Assembly (NCBI GenBank): GCA_021604505.1
Contig: BQJC01000001.1
Span: forward strand, 1,447,501-1,511,500
Direction of reading: 5' to 3'
Source: Nitrospinaceae bacterium
GTDB taxonomy: Bacteria > Nitrospinota > Nitrospinia > Nitrospinales > VA-1
Length of the DNA: 64,000 nucleotides
The position numbers and the translations under genes are program-made. This document shows positions 1-10,059 of the stretch, in pieces (position 1 is the stretch's first letter; the number at the start of each line of letters is the position of its first letter). The notes beneath the pieces were generated by a model that made no database searches, was not told the DNA's origin, and worked only from the letters and a program-made list of their open reading frames with translations.

Positions 1-1
1 G

Positions 2-2290
2 GCGGATTTTCCAGAGGAAACTCATTCGGAACGCTCTTTTTTGAAAAAGACAGCCGATTTCGTCACGCCTCGCAAAAAGTCACCCTCTCTCCTTCCCTAT
101 CAAAAAGATTTGCGGCAGGCCCGCTATCAATACAATCTGCAAAATTATGACCTGGCGGAATTTTATCTGAAAAAAACCTTGTTGCAGGTTGGCGATGAGC
201 CTTCGGCGCTGAAACTTCTTGCCTGGACCTATTTCTTCCAGAAGCGTTACGACAAAGCACTACTGGCTTTCGAACGCAACCACACGATCCATCCGCGGGA
301 ACCCTCCTTTTTGATCGGAATGGGATGGTGTTATTTGAGCTTGAACAATCACCAACAGGCCCTCAAAACGTTTTCAAAAGCGGAGAAATTTTCTGACCGC
401 ATTTATGATCTTCACAAAGGCAAAGCCATCATCCACCTAAAACAAAAAAATCCTGAGAAAGCGTTGCCTTCCCTGAAAAAAATATACAGTCCCTACGAGG
501 TCGAATCCATTTTAACCTTTTGGCAAAGCCATGAAGATCTGAAAGCGGATGCAGCCCTGCCAGTGCTTCCCACTCAATCCGGGGACCCTTCGCTTTTCAC
601 CTTGCCGGTAGAACACCCCCGGTATCGGAGCATTCTATGGCCTTTGAACCGGCATGAAGATGAGGCCCTGGAAAAAGCATGGCGTTATTTTCGCAAAAAA
701 CTCTACCGGAGATCGCTCAAAGCGTTTCAGGATCTGCCGGAACCTTTGTTTCATTCCCTGGATGCCCAGAATGGCATGGCCTGGAGTTACCTTAAACTGA
801 AAAAAATCGTAAAAGCCGAGCAGGTTTTTAAAAGTTTGTCCCGAAGACATCCCAATTTCATCGGCATTGTGAAAGGCATGCAGGAGTCCAAAAACATCAA
901 AATGAAAAAAGGCGCTTTTGCTGAATACTATCTGGATCTGGGGAAGGCGCGGATCGCGGAGAAAAAATTTGAAGACTTAGTGGATGAGTACCCCGATTGG
1001 GCTTATCCCTACACGCAACTCGGAATGCTCGAGCTGAAAAACGGCAATCTTGAAGAAGCCAACGAATATTTTCAAGAATCCCTGGAGTTGGAACCTGGAA
1101 ATCAGGAAGGGCTCAAGGGACTTGAGGAGTTAGAGAAAATCAAAGCGCCAAAGCTGTATGCCGCAAACCAGGCGCGCAAAGCGGGGGATCATAAGGAAGC
1201 CGCATCGCTCTATTTCCACTATATTGAAGGCCAGCAGATCCAGGAACGTCTGACCGAACCTCAGGCCAGCGCCTACAGCGGACTGGGGTGGAGCCAGTAT
1301 GAAAAGGGACAATACGCCCTGGCCATCGAAAAATTCAAACAGGCCCGCAGACATAAAAAGTATCAAGCGGATGCCATCAAAGGACTCGGGTTTTCTTATT
1401 CCCGGTTAAAAAAATACAGGGAAGCCGCGTACTATTTAGAAATCGCTCACAGAATTTTTCCTGAGGAAGAACAAGTTTCGCATCGTCTGGACTGGGTTAT
1501 CTTAAAGAGTTGGAGAACCCCGAAAGCGCAACGCTATTTCGAAAAGGAATTGCAAACAAATCCGCTACGCCCTTCTTTGTACATGGGACTGGGCTGGGTG
1601 AATTTCCAACAAGACAAACCGGATCTGGCGGTGGAATATTTTTTGAAATCGATTTCCCTCGACCCGGATTCCGCCGTGTCCGAGGAGTTTTCCGAATTTC
1701 TGAGAAGCCAGCGCTTCGGTTGGCAGGTATATAACCGCCTGGGATGGGCTTATTACCACCAAAAAGATTTTGAAAAATCCAGCGAGATGTTCAAGGTGTC
1801 GATCCGGGAGCGTCCCGATCAGTCAGAAGCCAACAAAGGCATGGGCTACAATTTATACCAAACAAAACAGTATGAGACCGCCATCGAATATTTAAAGAAA
1901 GCTCTTGCCATCAATCAAAAACCCAATCCGGTGGTGGAAACCGTCAGCGATGACATGGGCCCTTTCAAAAAGCAGACCACCGTGCGAAGCAAACTGGCAA
2001 AAGCGTATTTTCATACCGGAGATCACGCGCAAGCCATTCGATATTACCAGAAGGCTCTGGCGCATACCCCTGGCCTGCCGGACGCGTATGACGGATTGGG
2101 CTGGGTTTATTTGCAGTTGCACCGCCTGACGGAATCCCGCGCGGCTTTCACCCAGGCGATCAGGCTCGATCCTTTAAACCGTTTATCGCATAAAGGCTTG
2201 CGCGAGGTCAAACAATCGCTGGCAACTCAAAATATTCGCATAAAACAATCGGATTTTTCCGAAAATTCCATGAGTCATCCACCCGCCTGA
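2..2290 (+). CDS. TPR-repeat protein, 5' end outside window
   Basis: The frame is open from base 2 with no stop, so the gene starts before the window. A TTG at 41 is the first possible internal start, but no ribosome site sits correctly before it. More than 750 residues consist almost wholly of tetratricopeptide repeats: A/G-x-x-Y helix pairs spaced about 34 residues, with a recurrent GLGW or GMGW signature (for example GLGWSQYEKGQYALAIEKF). TPR arrays form superhelical scaffolds that bind partner proteins. No enzymatic domain, signal peptide or membrane span is visible in this part. The partner is unknown. The TPR family call is secure; the cellular role is not. Confidence 0.85.
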   Translation, partial: ADFPEETHSERSFLKKTADFVTPRKKSPSLLPYQKDLRQARYQYNLQNYDLAEFYLKKTLLQVGDEPSALKLLAWTYFFQKRYDKALLAFERNHTIHPREPSFLIGMGWCYLSLNNHQQALKTFSKAEKFSDRIYDLHKGKAIIHLKQKNPEKALPSLKKIYSPYEVESILTFWQSHEDLKADAALPVLPTQSGDPSLFTLPVEHPRYRSILWPLNRHEDEALEKAWRYFRKKLYRRSLKAFQDLPEPLFHSLDAQNGMAWSYLKLKKIVKAEQVFKSLSRRHPNFIGIVKGMQESKNIKMKKGAFAEYYLDLGKARIAEKKFEDLVDEYPDWAYPYTQLGMLELKNGNLEEANEYFQESLELEPGNQEGLKGLEELEKIKAPKLYAANQARKAGDHKEAASLYFHYIEGQQIQERLTEPQASAYSGLGWSQYEKGQYALAIEKFKQARRHKKYQADAIKGLGFSYSRLKKYREAAYYLEIAHRIFPEEEQVSHRLDWVILKSWRTPKAQRYFEKELQTNPLRPSLYMGLGWVNFQQDKPDLAVEYFLKSISLDPDSAVSEEFSEFLRSQRFGWQVYNRLGWAYYHQKDFEKSSEMFKVSIRERPDQSEANKGMGYNLYQTKQYETAIEYLKKALAINQKPNPVVETVSDDMGPFKKQTTVRSKLAKAYFHTGDHAQAIRYYQKALAHTPGLPDAYDGLGWVYLQLHRLTESRAAFTQAIRLDPLNRLSHKGLREVKQSLATQNIRIKQSDFSENSMSHPPA

Positions 2291-2471
2291 AGTTAGTCCA
2301 AAATATCAAAAAAACGGATATTTTAAATAAAATCAAAACTTTTTCTTTGACAGCCTGTCAAGGAATGGTAAACTTGTACTCAACCATCATTAAAACAATC
2401 TTGTAGCTTTTCGAATATTCAGTTGATGGGGGGGGAGGGGTACCTTTCTCTTTTCACAGCGGAGTGGAAAG

Positions 2472-2502
2472 TCATGGAGTTGAATACATTTCAACTCCAT
2501 GA
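2472..2502. terminator. Inverted repeat between convergent genes
   Basis: A perfect 12-bp stem (TCATGGAGTTGA at 2472-2483 and TCAACTCCATGA at 2491-2502) encloses a 7-base loop. It is flanked by an outer pair GGAGTG/CACTCC at 2461-2466 and 2516-2521. It lies between the convergent TPR and acs genes and could stop both transcripts, but no T-tract follows on either strand. A protein-binding site is an alternative. A G-rich run (8 G, A, 4 G) lies at 2428-2440. Confidence 0.4.
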
Positions 2503-2566
2503 TCCCGCAGTGAATCACTCCAAATATTCCTGCCTTTTGGAAAATTGCAAACTTTTTTGATCCACC

Positions 2567-4555
2567 CTACGCTCCCTTCTGCTTTAACTTTCCATAAGAA
2601 TCTTTCAATTCTTCAACCACCGAAGGGTCCGCCAAAGTAGAAATATCGCCCAATTGGTCCGCTTCGTCGGCGGCGATTTTTCGAAGAATGCGGCGCATGA
2701 TTTTTCCAGAACGGGTTTTAGGAAGCGACGGGGCCCACTGAATAACATCCGGCGAGGCGATGGGGCCGATCTCCTTGCGTACAAAATTTTGCAGTTCCTT
2801 CCCCAGTTCGTTGCTGTACTCAATTCCATCCATCAACGAAACATACGCATAAATCCCCTGGCCCTTGATCTCATGGGGAAAACCAACCACTGCCGCTTCG
2901 GAAACCGCTTCATGCAGAACCAGGGCCGATTCCACCTCAGCCGTGCCAATACGATGGCCGGATACGTTGATAACGTCATCCACCCGCCCCGTGATCCAGT
3001 AATAACCGTCTTTATCTCGACGGCATCCGTCGCCGGTGAAATAGTAACCCGGATAGAGCTTGAAATAGGTTTCTTCAAACCGGTCGTGATCCCCGTAGAT
3101 CGTCCGCGCCTGACCCGGCCAGGGTTCCGAAAGCGCCAGGACTCCCGCGACCCCGTCGCCTTCCGCCACCTTTCCGGTTTCAGATGTGATGACGGCGGGT
3201 TTTATCCCGAAAAAAGGAAACGTTGCCGAACCGGGCTTCAAGGGAGTGCATCCCGGAAGCGGAGTGATCATGATCCCTCCCGTTTCCGTTTGCCACCAGG
3301 TATCGACGACGGGACATTTTCCGCGTCCGATATTCTTATGATACCAGCGCCAGGCCTCGGGATTGATGGGCTCACCAACCGACCCCAGAACCTTGAGCGA
3401 TGAAAGATCATAGCGGCCCGGGATTTCTTCGCCATGCGACATCAGCGCACGAATCGCCGTTGGAGCCGTGTAGAACTGGGTGACCCTGTATTTGTCCACC
3501 ACCTCCCAGAAACGTCCCGCATCGGGATAGGTGGGGATGCCTTCAAACATGATCGTTTGAGCGCCGTTGGCCAAAGGTCCGTAAATAATGTAGGAATGGC
3601 CCGTCACCCAGCCGATGTCCGCCGTGCACCACCAGATATCGCCATCATGGTAATCAAAAATATATTTGTGAGTGAGCGCCGTAAAGATCATGTAGCCGGC
3701 CACATTGTGCTGAACCCCTTTGGGCTTCCCCGTGGACCCGGATGTGTATAGAAGAAACAGAGGGTCTTCCGCATCCATCGGTTCGGCGCCGCAAACGGGG
3801 GACATTCCCTTCATTTCGTCGTGCCACCAGAAATCTCGTCCCGGTTTCATCGTGACATCAATTTCGGACCCGACGCGCCCCACGACGATGCATTTTTTAA
3901 CCTCTTTCCCTTTTCGCTGGGAAATTTTCATGGCCTCGTCGGCATTGGTTTTCAGAGGTACGGGTTTGGTGCCCCGAAAGGCGCCGTCGGTGGTGACCAG
4001 CAAGTCGGACGATGAGTTCTGAATTCTCTCCGCCAGCGCGGTTGCAGAAAAGCCACCAAAAACAATAGAGTGGACCGCTCCTATCCGGGCACAGGCCAGC
4101 ATGGCCACCGCCAGCTCCACCACCATCGGCATATAGATGGTGACGCGATCGCCTTTTTTAACACCATGCGTTTTAAGCACATTGGCAAACTTGCAGACTT
4201 GTCTGTGCAGTTCCCGGTAAGTGAGTGTTTTATCCGTCCCCGGTTCGTTTCCTTCCCACAGGATCGCCGGCTGGTCGCCCTTCGTCTCCAGATGGCGGTC
4301 CAGACAATTCAAAGTGATATTGGTCTGCCCGCCGATAAACCACTGGATGGATATCGGTCCGTTTTTAACATTGTAATTATAGTCAAGAACCCGGTCCCAT
4401 TTTTTAAACCAGCGGAATTTTTCCGCTTCCTGTGCCCAGAACGTTTCAGGGTCGTCAATCGACCGCTGATACATTTCTCTATACTGATCCATATTTTGAA
4501 AAAAGGCCGCGTCGCTGGCGGCTTTTGACGGATTATAGATTTCATTATCGCTCAT
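2567..4555 (-). CDS. acs: Acetyl-CoA synthetase (AMP-forming)
   Basis: This 662-residue cytosolic enzyme activates acetate with ATP to acetyl-AMP and then acetyl-CoA. The length is standard for Acs. Visible motifs are the nucleotide loop [15 protein letters not shown], the acetate-pocket region [17 protein letters not shown], the hinge [15 protein letters not shown] and the C-terminal [11 protein letters not shown], whose lysine is the usual regulatory acetylation site. The ATG at 4555 follows a GGGAGA ribosome site. The gene lies 32 bp behind a DUF1566 gene on the same strand, so the two may be co-transcribed. Its job here is probably acetate scavenging or overflow recycling. Confidence 0.97.
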   Translation of the reverse strand: MSDNEIYNPSKAASDAAFFQNMDQYREMYQRSIDDPETFWAQEAEKFRWFKKWDRVLDYNYNVKNGPISIQWFIGGQTNITLNCLDRHLETKGDQPAILWEGNEPGTDKTLTYRELHRQVCKFANVLKTHGVKKGDRVTIYMPMVVELAVAMLACARIGAVHSIVFGGFSATALAERIQNSSSDLLVTTDGAFRGTKPVPLKTNADEAMKISQRKGKEVKKCIVVGRVGSEIDVTMKPGRDFWWHDEMKGMSPVCGAEPMDAEDPLFLLYTSGSTGKPKGVQHNVAGYMIFTALTHKYIFDYHDGDIWWCTADIGWVTGHSYIIYGPLANGAQTIMFEGIPTYPDAGRFWEVVDKYRVTQFYTAPTAIRALMSHGEEIPGRYDLSSLKVLGSVGEPINPEAWRWYHKNIGRGKCPVVDTWWQTETGGIMITPLPGCTPLKPGSATFPFFGIKPAVITSETGKVAEGDGVAGVLALSEPWPGQARTIYGDHDRFEETYFKLYPGYYFTGDGCRRDKDGYYWITGRVDDVINVSGHRIGTAEVESALVLHEAVSEAAVVGFPHEIKGQGIYAYVSLMDGIEYSNELGKELQNFVRKEIGPIASPDVIQWAPSLPKTRSGKIMRRILRKIAADEADQLGDISTLADPSVVEELKDSYGKLKQKGA

Positions 4556-4587
4556 TCCAGGATCTCCCTAGATAACTGCTTTTTAGA

Positions 4588-5019
4588 TTATTGGTTGTCG
4601 ATATTGCGAACAGCCCGGGCCGCTTCCGCCAGGGTCCACAGTCCATCCGGTTGCGTGTACTCACCATCCCTGAGATTAAAGACCCACGTACGCATCCGCC
4701 CTGGAACCTGTTGGGCCACCATGGAAAATCCCCCCCCAGGTGCAAAGCAATCATTGATGTGAATATCTTTACCAAATTTGTCCTTTACGGACCAGGCTTT
4801 GTCGTAGATGGTACAAAGCTCATCGCGCGTGGGCAACCGCCAATTGTCGTACCCGGCGAATTTTTGTTCATTCAGTTCCCTGGCATAATCGGCGCTTTCC
4901 TGATAGTTGACCCATTTCGCCAGGTCACCCATGGAATCGGATTTTTTCCACATGAGGTTTTTTTCGCTATCGGTCACAGTACCGTCGCCGTTATCAATGA
5001 ATCGGTTGTTATCGCTCAC
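4588..5019 (-). CDS. DUF1566 (Lcl C-terminal-like) domain protein
   Basis: The 143-residue protein opens with the family hallmark FIDNGDGTVTDSEKNLMW, followed by the YDNWRLPTRDEL segment of DUF1566. This domain is common in bacterial surface and exported proteins, such as the C-terminus of Legionella Lcl, but its biochemical role is not defined. No signal peptide is visible, so this copy looks cytosolic or leaderless. The start is GTG at 5019, chosen because AGAGG lies six bases upstream. It sits directly upstream of acs on the same strand. Confidence 0.8.
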   Translation of the reverse strand: MSDNNRFIDNGDGTVTDSEKNLMWKKSDSMGDLAKWVNYQESADYARELNEQKFAGYDNWRLPTRDELCTIYDKAWSVKDKFGKDIHINDCFAPGGGFSMVAQQVPGRMRTWVFNLRDGEYTQPDGLWTLAEAARAVRNIDNQ

Positions 5020-5247
5020 GAAGCCTCTTCAATTTATAATTTAAAAATTCTGTGAATTGAACAAAACTAGCACTTTTCGCTGTTAAATTCAAAACATATT
5101 GATTTAATTAGGTTTGTAGATTATATTCGATAATTGAGCCGGTTGCTGTAACATGGTTGAAACTAATAATCCTATGCTGCCATCAACCGGTTGCATGACG
5201 GCTCATAGAATGTGACATCGTTTCGGCTTGTCGCGCATCCAAACAAA

Positions 5248-5646
5248 ATGAACCCCTCCAACCCCGGTCAACCCTCACCAAAAATTCTGCTGACCCATTT
5301 TCAGTGGACCGTCGACCGTTTTGAAGAAATTCTTAAAAATGAAAAAACCGATTATTACCGGGATGCGGCGCTTCAGCGCTTCACCTTCACCTGTGACATG
5401 GCATTGAAACTGTTGCGTTCTCTAGCGGCGGAAAAAGGAGAACATCATGAAAGTCCGCAACGGTGTTTCCAGTGGGCGGTGGGCAACCAATGGGTGTCCA
5501 AAGATGCTCCCTGGCAGGAAATGATCGAGTCCTACGGTCTCGCCGCCAAAAAGATCAAAGGTGAGGAGGCCGACCGGGAGTATGAAAAGCTGGCGGCGTA
5601 TTGCTCGTTGATGAAAAATATTTATAAACACTTGCAAAACTTGTGA
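5248..5646 (+). CDS. HI0074-like nucleotidyltransferase substrate-binding protein
   Basis: The segment DYYRDAALQRFTFTCDMALK matches the core helix of the HI0074/NTase_sub_bind family, four-helix proteins that pair with a small MNT nucleotidyltransferase to form two-component antitoxin-like or modifying enzymes. No nucleotidyltransferase gene is adjacent, so the usual partner is missing and this may be an orphan. The frame also allows a GTG start at 5212. I prefer the ATG at 5248; neither has a clear ribosome site. Neighbours are a divergent DUF1566 gene and a sensor kinase. Confidence 0.65.
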   Translation: MNPSNPGQPSPKILLTHFQWTVDRFEEILKNEKTDYYRDAALQRFTFTCDMALKLLRSLAAEKGEHHESPQRCFQWAVGNQWVSKDAPWQEMIESYGLAAKKIKGEEADREYEKLAAYCSLMKNIYKHLQNL

Positions 5647-5808
5647 CTCTCAGCCTTTCACAGTTGCCTTCTGGATAACTCCCTGGCCAATTGACTATCT
5701 TTCGCGCTAAGTATATTATTTTCCCCCTGACAAACTGCCGTTCCGCAATTTAATTTTGCCAATGGTAACTACCCTTTAGCAAATGCAGTTTTTCCTAAGC
5801 TCCTGCTA

Positions 5809-7302
5809 ATGTTTGCAAACCGCCTATTCTTGCCCGTCGTACTGATTTTTGTTTTAACTTTTGGTTTGGGATGCTTTTTAATCTATTTATTGGAAACCAA
5901 ACGAGAGTTCGAAACTCGTGCGATAGCAACCCTCATTGCAACCTCGCATGCCAAATCCCTTGAAAAACAACTTTCCCGTTCCTTATCGGCCACCTTCGCA
6001 CTCGCGGCGATTCTAAAGCAGAACAAATCGATCCCGGATTTTGACACCCTGGCAGAGGATTTGATCGGTCGCTATGGCGGAATCAGTAATCTGCAATTGG
6101 CCCCGAAAGCCATTGTCAGCCAGATTTTTCCATTAAAAGGAAATAAACCCGCCATAGGATATGATTTAAGTAAAAACCCCGCGGCGGTCGCCGCGATCCA
6201 ATCAAAAAAATTAACCTTAGAGGGACCCATTGAGTTGTTGCAGGGAGGAATTGCGGTCATAGGCAGATATCCGGTGTTTTTACCCAATGCGAAAACCGGT
6301 GAGGATGAATTTTGGGGGTTCACCACGGCCTTGATTGATTTATCCAAACTACTGGAAGCTGTGGATATCCACGGACTGATAGCCAAGAACTACCATTTCA
6401 ATTTGTCGCGAGTTGATCCCGAGGCCGGCCACTACGTGCCTTTCGCAAAATCCCAAAAGGAAATTCTGGAAGAGCCGGTTTCTGTTGAAATCCATATTCC
6501 GAATGGCAAATGGATGCTGTCCATTGTTCCTAAGGAAGGGTGGTTTTCATACGATTACCTCGCATTGGAAGGATTGTTGGTCCTTCTTTTTTGTGGAGCG
6601 TTATCATTTTTGGGCTATGGCCATTTTCATAAAACAAATGAGTTGCGTCGATACAAGGAAAATCTGGAAAATTCCCTTGAAGAAAAGGAACTGCTTCTCA
6701 GAGAAGTGCATCACCGTACCAAGAATAATATGCAGATCATTTCCAGCCTGCTTTGGTTGCAGTCAAAAGATATCAAAGAAAAAAAATACCTCCAGATGTT
6801 CCACGACTGCTCCAGTAGAATTTTATCAATGGCGCTCGTACATGAACAGATGTATGAATCCACGGATTTTTCAAAAATTAACTTTCAGGAGTACCTGAAT
6901 TCATTGGGAAGAGATATTTTTAAGTCTTTTGGAATAACGCCAGGCAAAATAAAGTTGACCGTAAATTCCAACAATGTTTTTCTCGATATTGATTCCGTAG
7001 TTACCTGCGGCCTTTTGATTCAGGAATTGATATCTAATTCCATCAAGCACGCCTTTCCCGGTGAGAGGCAGGGGGAAATCAGAATTTCCCTTCGTTCTCT
7101 TGGAAAAAGTGAATTAGAATTGATGGTAGGTGATGACGGTGTCGGGTTTCCGAAAGGGATTGATCTGTTGGATACGTCCTCGGTGGGTTTGAGCCTGGTC
7201 ACTACATTGGTGAAAAAACAGCTCTGCGGAACGATAACCCTTAAAAAGGATCAGGGAGCAAAATTTATCATAATTTTTGCAAACAGGATAAATCCTGATT
7301 GA
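5809..7302 (+). CDS. CHASE-domain sensor histidine kinase (HisKA_2 type)
   Basis: This 497-residue inner-membrane sensor has a transmembrane helix at about residues 8-28 and an extracytoplasmic CHASE domain at about 60-210 ([34 protein letters not shown]). A second helix lies near 249-270. The HisKA_2 dimerisation domain follows, with phospho-acceptor His301 in [11 protein letters not shown]. The ATPase domain shows N-box ([14 protein letters not shown]) and G-box ([11 protein letters not shown]) motifs. CHASE domains bind small extracellular ligands; which one cannot be told from sequence. No response regulator is adjacent, so it is an orphan kinase. Confidence 0.9.
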   Translation: MFANRLFLPVVLIFVLTFGLGCFLIYLLETKREFETRAIATLIATSHAKSLEKQLSRSLSATFALAAILKQNKSIPDFDTLAEDLIGRYGGISNLQLAPKAIVSQIFPLKGNKPAIGYDLSKNPAAVAAIQSKKLTLEGPIELLQGGIAVIGRYPVFLPNAKTGEDEFWGFTTALIDLSKLLEAVDIHGLIAKNYHFNLSRVDPEAGHYVPFAKSQKEILEEPVSVEIHIPNGKWMLSIVPKEGWFSYDYLALEGLLVLLFCGALSFLGYGHFHKTNELRRYKENLENSLEEKELLLREVHHRTKNNMQIISSLLWLQSKDIKEKKYLQMFHDCSSRILSMALVHEQMYESTDFSKINFQEYLNSLGRDIFKSFGITPGKIKLTVNSNNVFLDIDSVVTCGLLIQELISNSIKHAFPGERQGEIRISLRSLGKSELELMVGDDGVGFPKGIDLLDTSSVGLSLVTTLVKKQLCGTITLKKDQGAKFIIIFANRINPD

Positions 7303-7361
7303 GATCTATTCTTTGCAAGCGTGTGTTGTAAAAGAGGGCTGAGATTCGACGGCTTCTTCGC

Positions 7362-7919
7362 TTAAATTAATTTCTTCAAAGCCTCAAAAGCCCGCTTTCG
7401 GTGGGAAATAGCATTTTTTTCTTCTGCCGGCATTTCCGCATAAGTGCGCTCATAGCCTTCAGGGATAAAAAACACGTCCCAGCCGAATCCATTGCTTCCC
7501 TTTAAACCGTCCGCCACCCTGCCCCGCACTTCGCCCCGGGCGATTTTAATAGTCTCCCCATCATGATAACCCACCGTGCACAAGGCAAAGGCTTCTCTAT
7601 CATCGAACGATTCGAGCATTTTGAGCATTCCCGCGCAACCCACGGTGGTTTCGAACCATTTTACCAGAGCCCCCGGAAGCCCGTTCCACGCTGAAAACAC
7701 CAGACCGGAATCTTCCACCAATACCGGGCCGTTGACCGCCTGGTAGGCCTGGCGAACCTTGTGTTCGACGATTTCGGTCAGATCATTGGTCTGAAGCTCA
7801 TGCATTTCAGGCACATTCACCTGCTCCAAATCAACCCCGAGGATTTCACCCGCCTCGCGGACTTTATTGGGATTGCCGGTCACGAATTTGATATTTTTAA
7901 AGACAGTTTGAGAATTCAT
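7362..7919 (-). CDS. rdgB: Non-canonical purine NTP pyrophosphatase (RdgB/HAM1 family)
   Basis: This 185-residue cytosolic house-cleaning enzyme hydrolyses ITP, dITP and XTP to monophosphates, keeping deaminated purines out of nucleic acids. Family motifs are present in order: FVTGNPNKVREA at the N-terminus, VLVEDSGLVFSAWNGLPG carrying the metal and substrate residues, GFGWDVFFIPEG, and the C-terminal EKNAISHRKRAF. The length is a little under the E. coli enzyme. It stands alone on the minus strand, facing the CHASE kinase gene. Confidence 0.93.
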   Translation of the reverse strand: MNSQTVFKNIKFVTGNPNKVREAGEILGVDLEQVNVPEMHELQTNDLTEIVEHKVRQAYQAVNGPVLVEDSGLVFSAWNGLPGALVKWFETTVGCAGMLKMLESFDDREAFALCTVGYHDGETIKIARGEVRGRVADGLKGSNGFGWDVFFIPEGYERTYAEMPAEEKNAISHRKRAFEALKKLI

Positions 7920-8008
7920 GCTTCATCCTGGATGGCCCTTGCACGGACCATGCGACTGTGATATAAAATTCCACCTTTCAAATCAATAAATTAAGGTTCG
8001 GCGGTTTC

Positions 8009-8794
8009 ATGACCCAGTTTAACATTTCCCGGTTGTTTTTTTCCTTATTCCTGCTTTTTTTCACGGCATCCTGTTCCCAGCTTTTTGAAACCGACGTGGA
8101 TGTCCAGGCAAAAAAGGCTTTGACGGATCTCATGGAAATCCAGGAAACCTTCTATTCTGAAAACCAACGTTACGCCCGCAACCTCGTTGAAATCGACAAA
8201 TACAACCTGAAATACCACAGCGGCCTGGTTTATCTTGAAATCGAATCTGCGGGGAAAGACAGTTACCGCGCCATTTCCCTTCCCGCGGAATCGCTAACGG
8301 CGCGGGTATTTGCTTTCGATACCAGCAAGGGCGGGTATTATGAGATGGACGAGATTGAAGTGTCCCAGTATGTTTTGGGCGCTTTGAACCATATCCGCAA
8401 GGTGCAGTCAAATAAAAGAATCAGTGAATACTTTTTCTTTTTTCTACTGGCGATACTGTTTATTTTTGGAATCCGCTTTCAAATGAGTTTCAAAGGCACG
8501 ACGAACAGTCTGGTTTTTACGGCATTTTACCTGAGTCTGATTCCGCTCATTTGGTCTTTTTCGGTTTTAAACTACATGTCGACGGACATCGTCTTTAGCG
8601 GTACCTTGGCCGGGATATCGGGGGGAGCGCTTATTCTGGCGGTGCTGGCGATACTGATCGGCATTGGCTGGCTCAAAGGGAAAAAAATAATAGAAACGCC
8701 TTCCTCCCTCTTGAGTTTGCTGGGAATGACCTTGATCATTTCCATTTTCGATGCCGGAGTGATGGTGCACACCTTTTTAAAATATTCGGCGTAA
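8009..8794 (+). CDS. Lipoprotein with pilin-like segment and four membrane helices
   Basis: I do not recognise this 261-residue protein as a family. A lipoprotein signal ends at a lipobox-like TASC (Cys near residue 22). The next 120 residues resemble the globular part of type IV pilins and pseudopilins (AKKALTDLMEIQETFYSENQ, a Tyr-Ala pair, then short strands). The C-terminal half has four hydrophobic spans (about 141-158, 167-190, 197-220 and 233-256). The architecture therefore looks like an extracytoplasmic sensor or scaffold tethered to a small membrane domain. It converges with the J-domain gene 15 bp away. Confidence 0.6.
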   Translation: MTQFNISRLFFSLFLLFFTASCSQLFETDVDVQAKKALTDLMEIQETFYSENQRYARNLVEIDKYNLKYHSGLVYLEIESAGKDSYRAISLPAESLTARVFAFDTSKGGYYEMDEIEVSQYVLGALNHIRKVQSNKRISEYFFFFLLAILFIFGIRFQMSFKGTTNSLVFTAFYLSLIPLIWSFSVLNYMSTDIVFSGTLAGISGGALILAVLAILIGIGWLKGKKIIETPSSLLSLLGMTLIISIFDAGVMVHTFLKYSA

Positions 8795-8809
8795 CCAGGA
8801 ATCCTTATT

Positions 8810-9673
8810 TCATACAAAATGAACCGTCACCACATGGCTCGCGGGGTGGACGGAATTTTTGTTTGGCTTGGATTTCAAAACAAAATTTTGCCCGTCCCTG
8901 GTGTTGCGGGGTAAAACAAATTTTATCGGACCATAAACGGAATCGAGGGTCAACACTCTTGAAGTTTTGATTTTTTCGCGAGGAACATCAAGTTCATAAA
9001 AGAATTTATTATCACCGGCATGGATCTGCTCTGCATTGACCACTTGAATATTTAAAAGAAGGTCGCCTCGTTTTTTCCCGAACAGGCTGGATTCCCCCTT
9101 TTCAGGAATACGCAAAGACATACGGTTCCAGGACCCGGAAGGAATTTTAACCTGGAAGGTTTCCTTCCCCTTGCTCAACCGGACAAACCCGCCATGAGCG
9201 GCAGTCTGAGAATGGACCCGGATATTTTTTTGAATATCCAATAGAAACAGCTTTCTTTCGTATTTGGTTAGGTTTTGCTGAAGACGCCGGACCCAGCCGT
9301 TCCATCCGCCCGTTTTCCTGGGTGGATTCAATGACCCACCCATTGGATGGACCTTACTGTCATCCAGGAGGTGGGATTCAAAGAGGGAAGACTTTTCCTT
9401 TATGACTGGCTCCCTGGGTGGATGTCCGGGACGGACCGGGGCGTCCCGGTCCTGGTTTTTCTCCTGACACCTGTAATGTTTTTCCAGAACCTTGAAGGCA
9501 AGAGTGATTTCTTTCAATTTGTTTTCGTAGGCGAAGTTGCCTGGGTGGCGATCGGGATGGTATTGTTTGGCAAGCAAATAATAGGATTTTCGGACCGCTT
9601 CCCATTTGTCACCTGGAGAAACATTTAACGCCTTGAAGCAACGGGGAAGATTCAGTGTGGTAATATGGTTCAT
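8810..9673 (-). CDS. DnaJ-like co-chaperone without zinc finger
   Basis: The J domain occupies about residues 8-70, with the HPD tripeptide at 39-41 that stimulates DnaK. A charged linker follows. The C-terminus (about 155-287) resembles the DnaJ substrate-binding barrels (VKIPSGSWNRMSLRIPEKG, GDLLLNIQV, GPIKFVLPRNTRDGQNFVLK). No zinc-finger CXXCXGXG repeats exist, so this is a CbpA-like (type II) J-protein, truncated to about one and a half C-terminal domains. Start ATG 9673 is preferred over a TTG one codon upstream. No dnaK is nearby. Confidence 0.82.
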   Translation of the reverse strand: MNHITTLNLPRCFKALNVSPGDKWEAVRKSYYLLAKQYHPDRHPGNFAYENKLKEITLAFKVLEKHYRCQEKNQDRDAPVRPGHPPREPVIKEKSSLFESHLLDDSKVHPMGGSLNPPRKTGGWNGWVRRLQQNLTKYERKLFLLDIQKNIRVHSQTAAHGGFVRLSKGKETFQVKIPSGSWNRMSLRIPEKGESSLFGKKRGDLLLNIQVVNAEQIHAGDNKFFYELDVPREKIKTSRVLTLDSVYGPIKFVLPRNTRDGQNFVLKSKPNKNSVHPASHVVTVHFV

Positions 9674-10059
9674 CAACTCATCCGGGAAACAGGGTTGCAG
9701 GTTTCCGTCATTATGCAGCCAGGCATAACAATGGGTTGCTTCTGGGGTGATTATTGGCCTGAATTAGCCGCCCTCAGTGGAAATAAAATAATTCTGGAAT
9801 TTACTGCAAAACGCTTTGGCGGGCCGCGGATACAAAAGGAGGGTGGGCATCAAGAAATATTACCCGTCGGCCTCCTCCAAAGCCTAAAAGGTTATTATCC
9901 CGAATCGCCCCGCATAGGAACTATAAGAGAACATCAAAAAAGGGAAACTTTCATTGCACCCCGCACCCATCGAACTTCAATACCGGGACCAGCGTTACAC
10001 GGGTTTGAGGCGCTCCTTAAATTTCAATCCAATACTACCCTTTTTAATTTCGAAATGAA
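9674..10059. other. Divergent intergenic region, no supported gene
   Basis: This 386-bp stretch separates the J-domain gene (minus) from rlmN (plus) and presumably contains both promoters. A plus-strand frame of 135 codons crosses it from 9665 to 10072, but it overlaps both neighbouring start regions and shows no recognisable protein features. I see no RNA gene or strong hairpin. Confidence 0.5.

Noticed and set aside
2428-2440. G-run as a G-quadruplex
   Set aside because: Only two uninterrupted G tracts exist, so four tracts of three cannot form within this short stretch.
2654-3403. 249-codon plus-strand frame inside acs
   Set aside because: It is antisense to a fully conserved acetyl-CoA synthetase and shows no protein family of its own.
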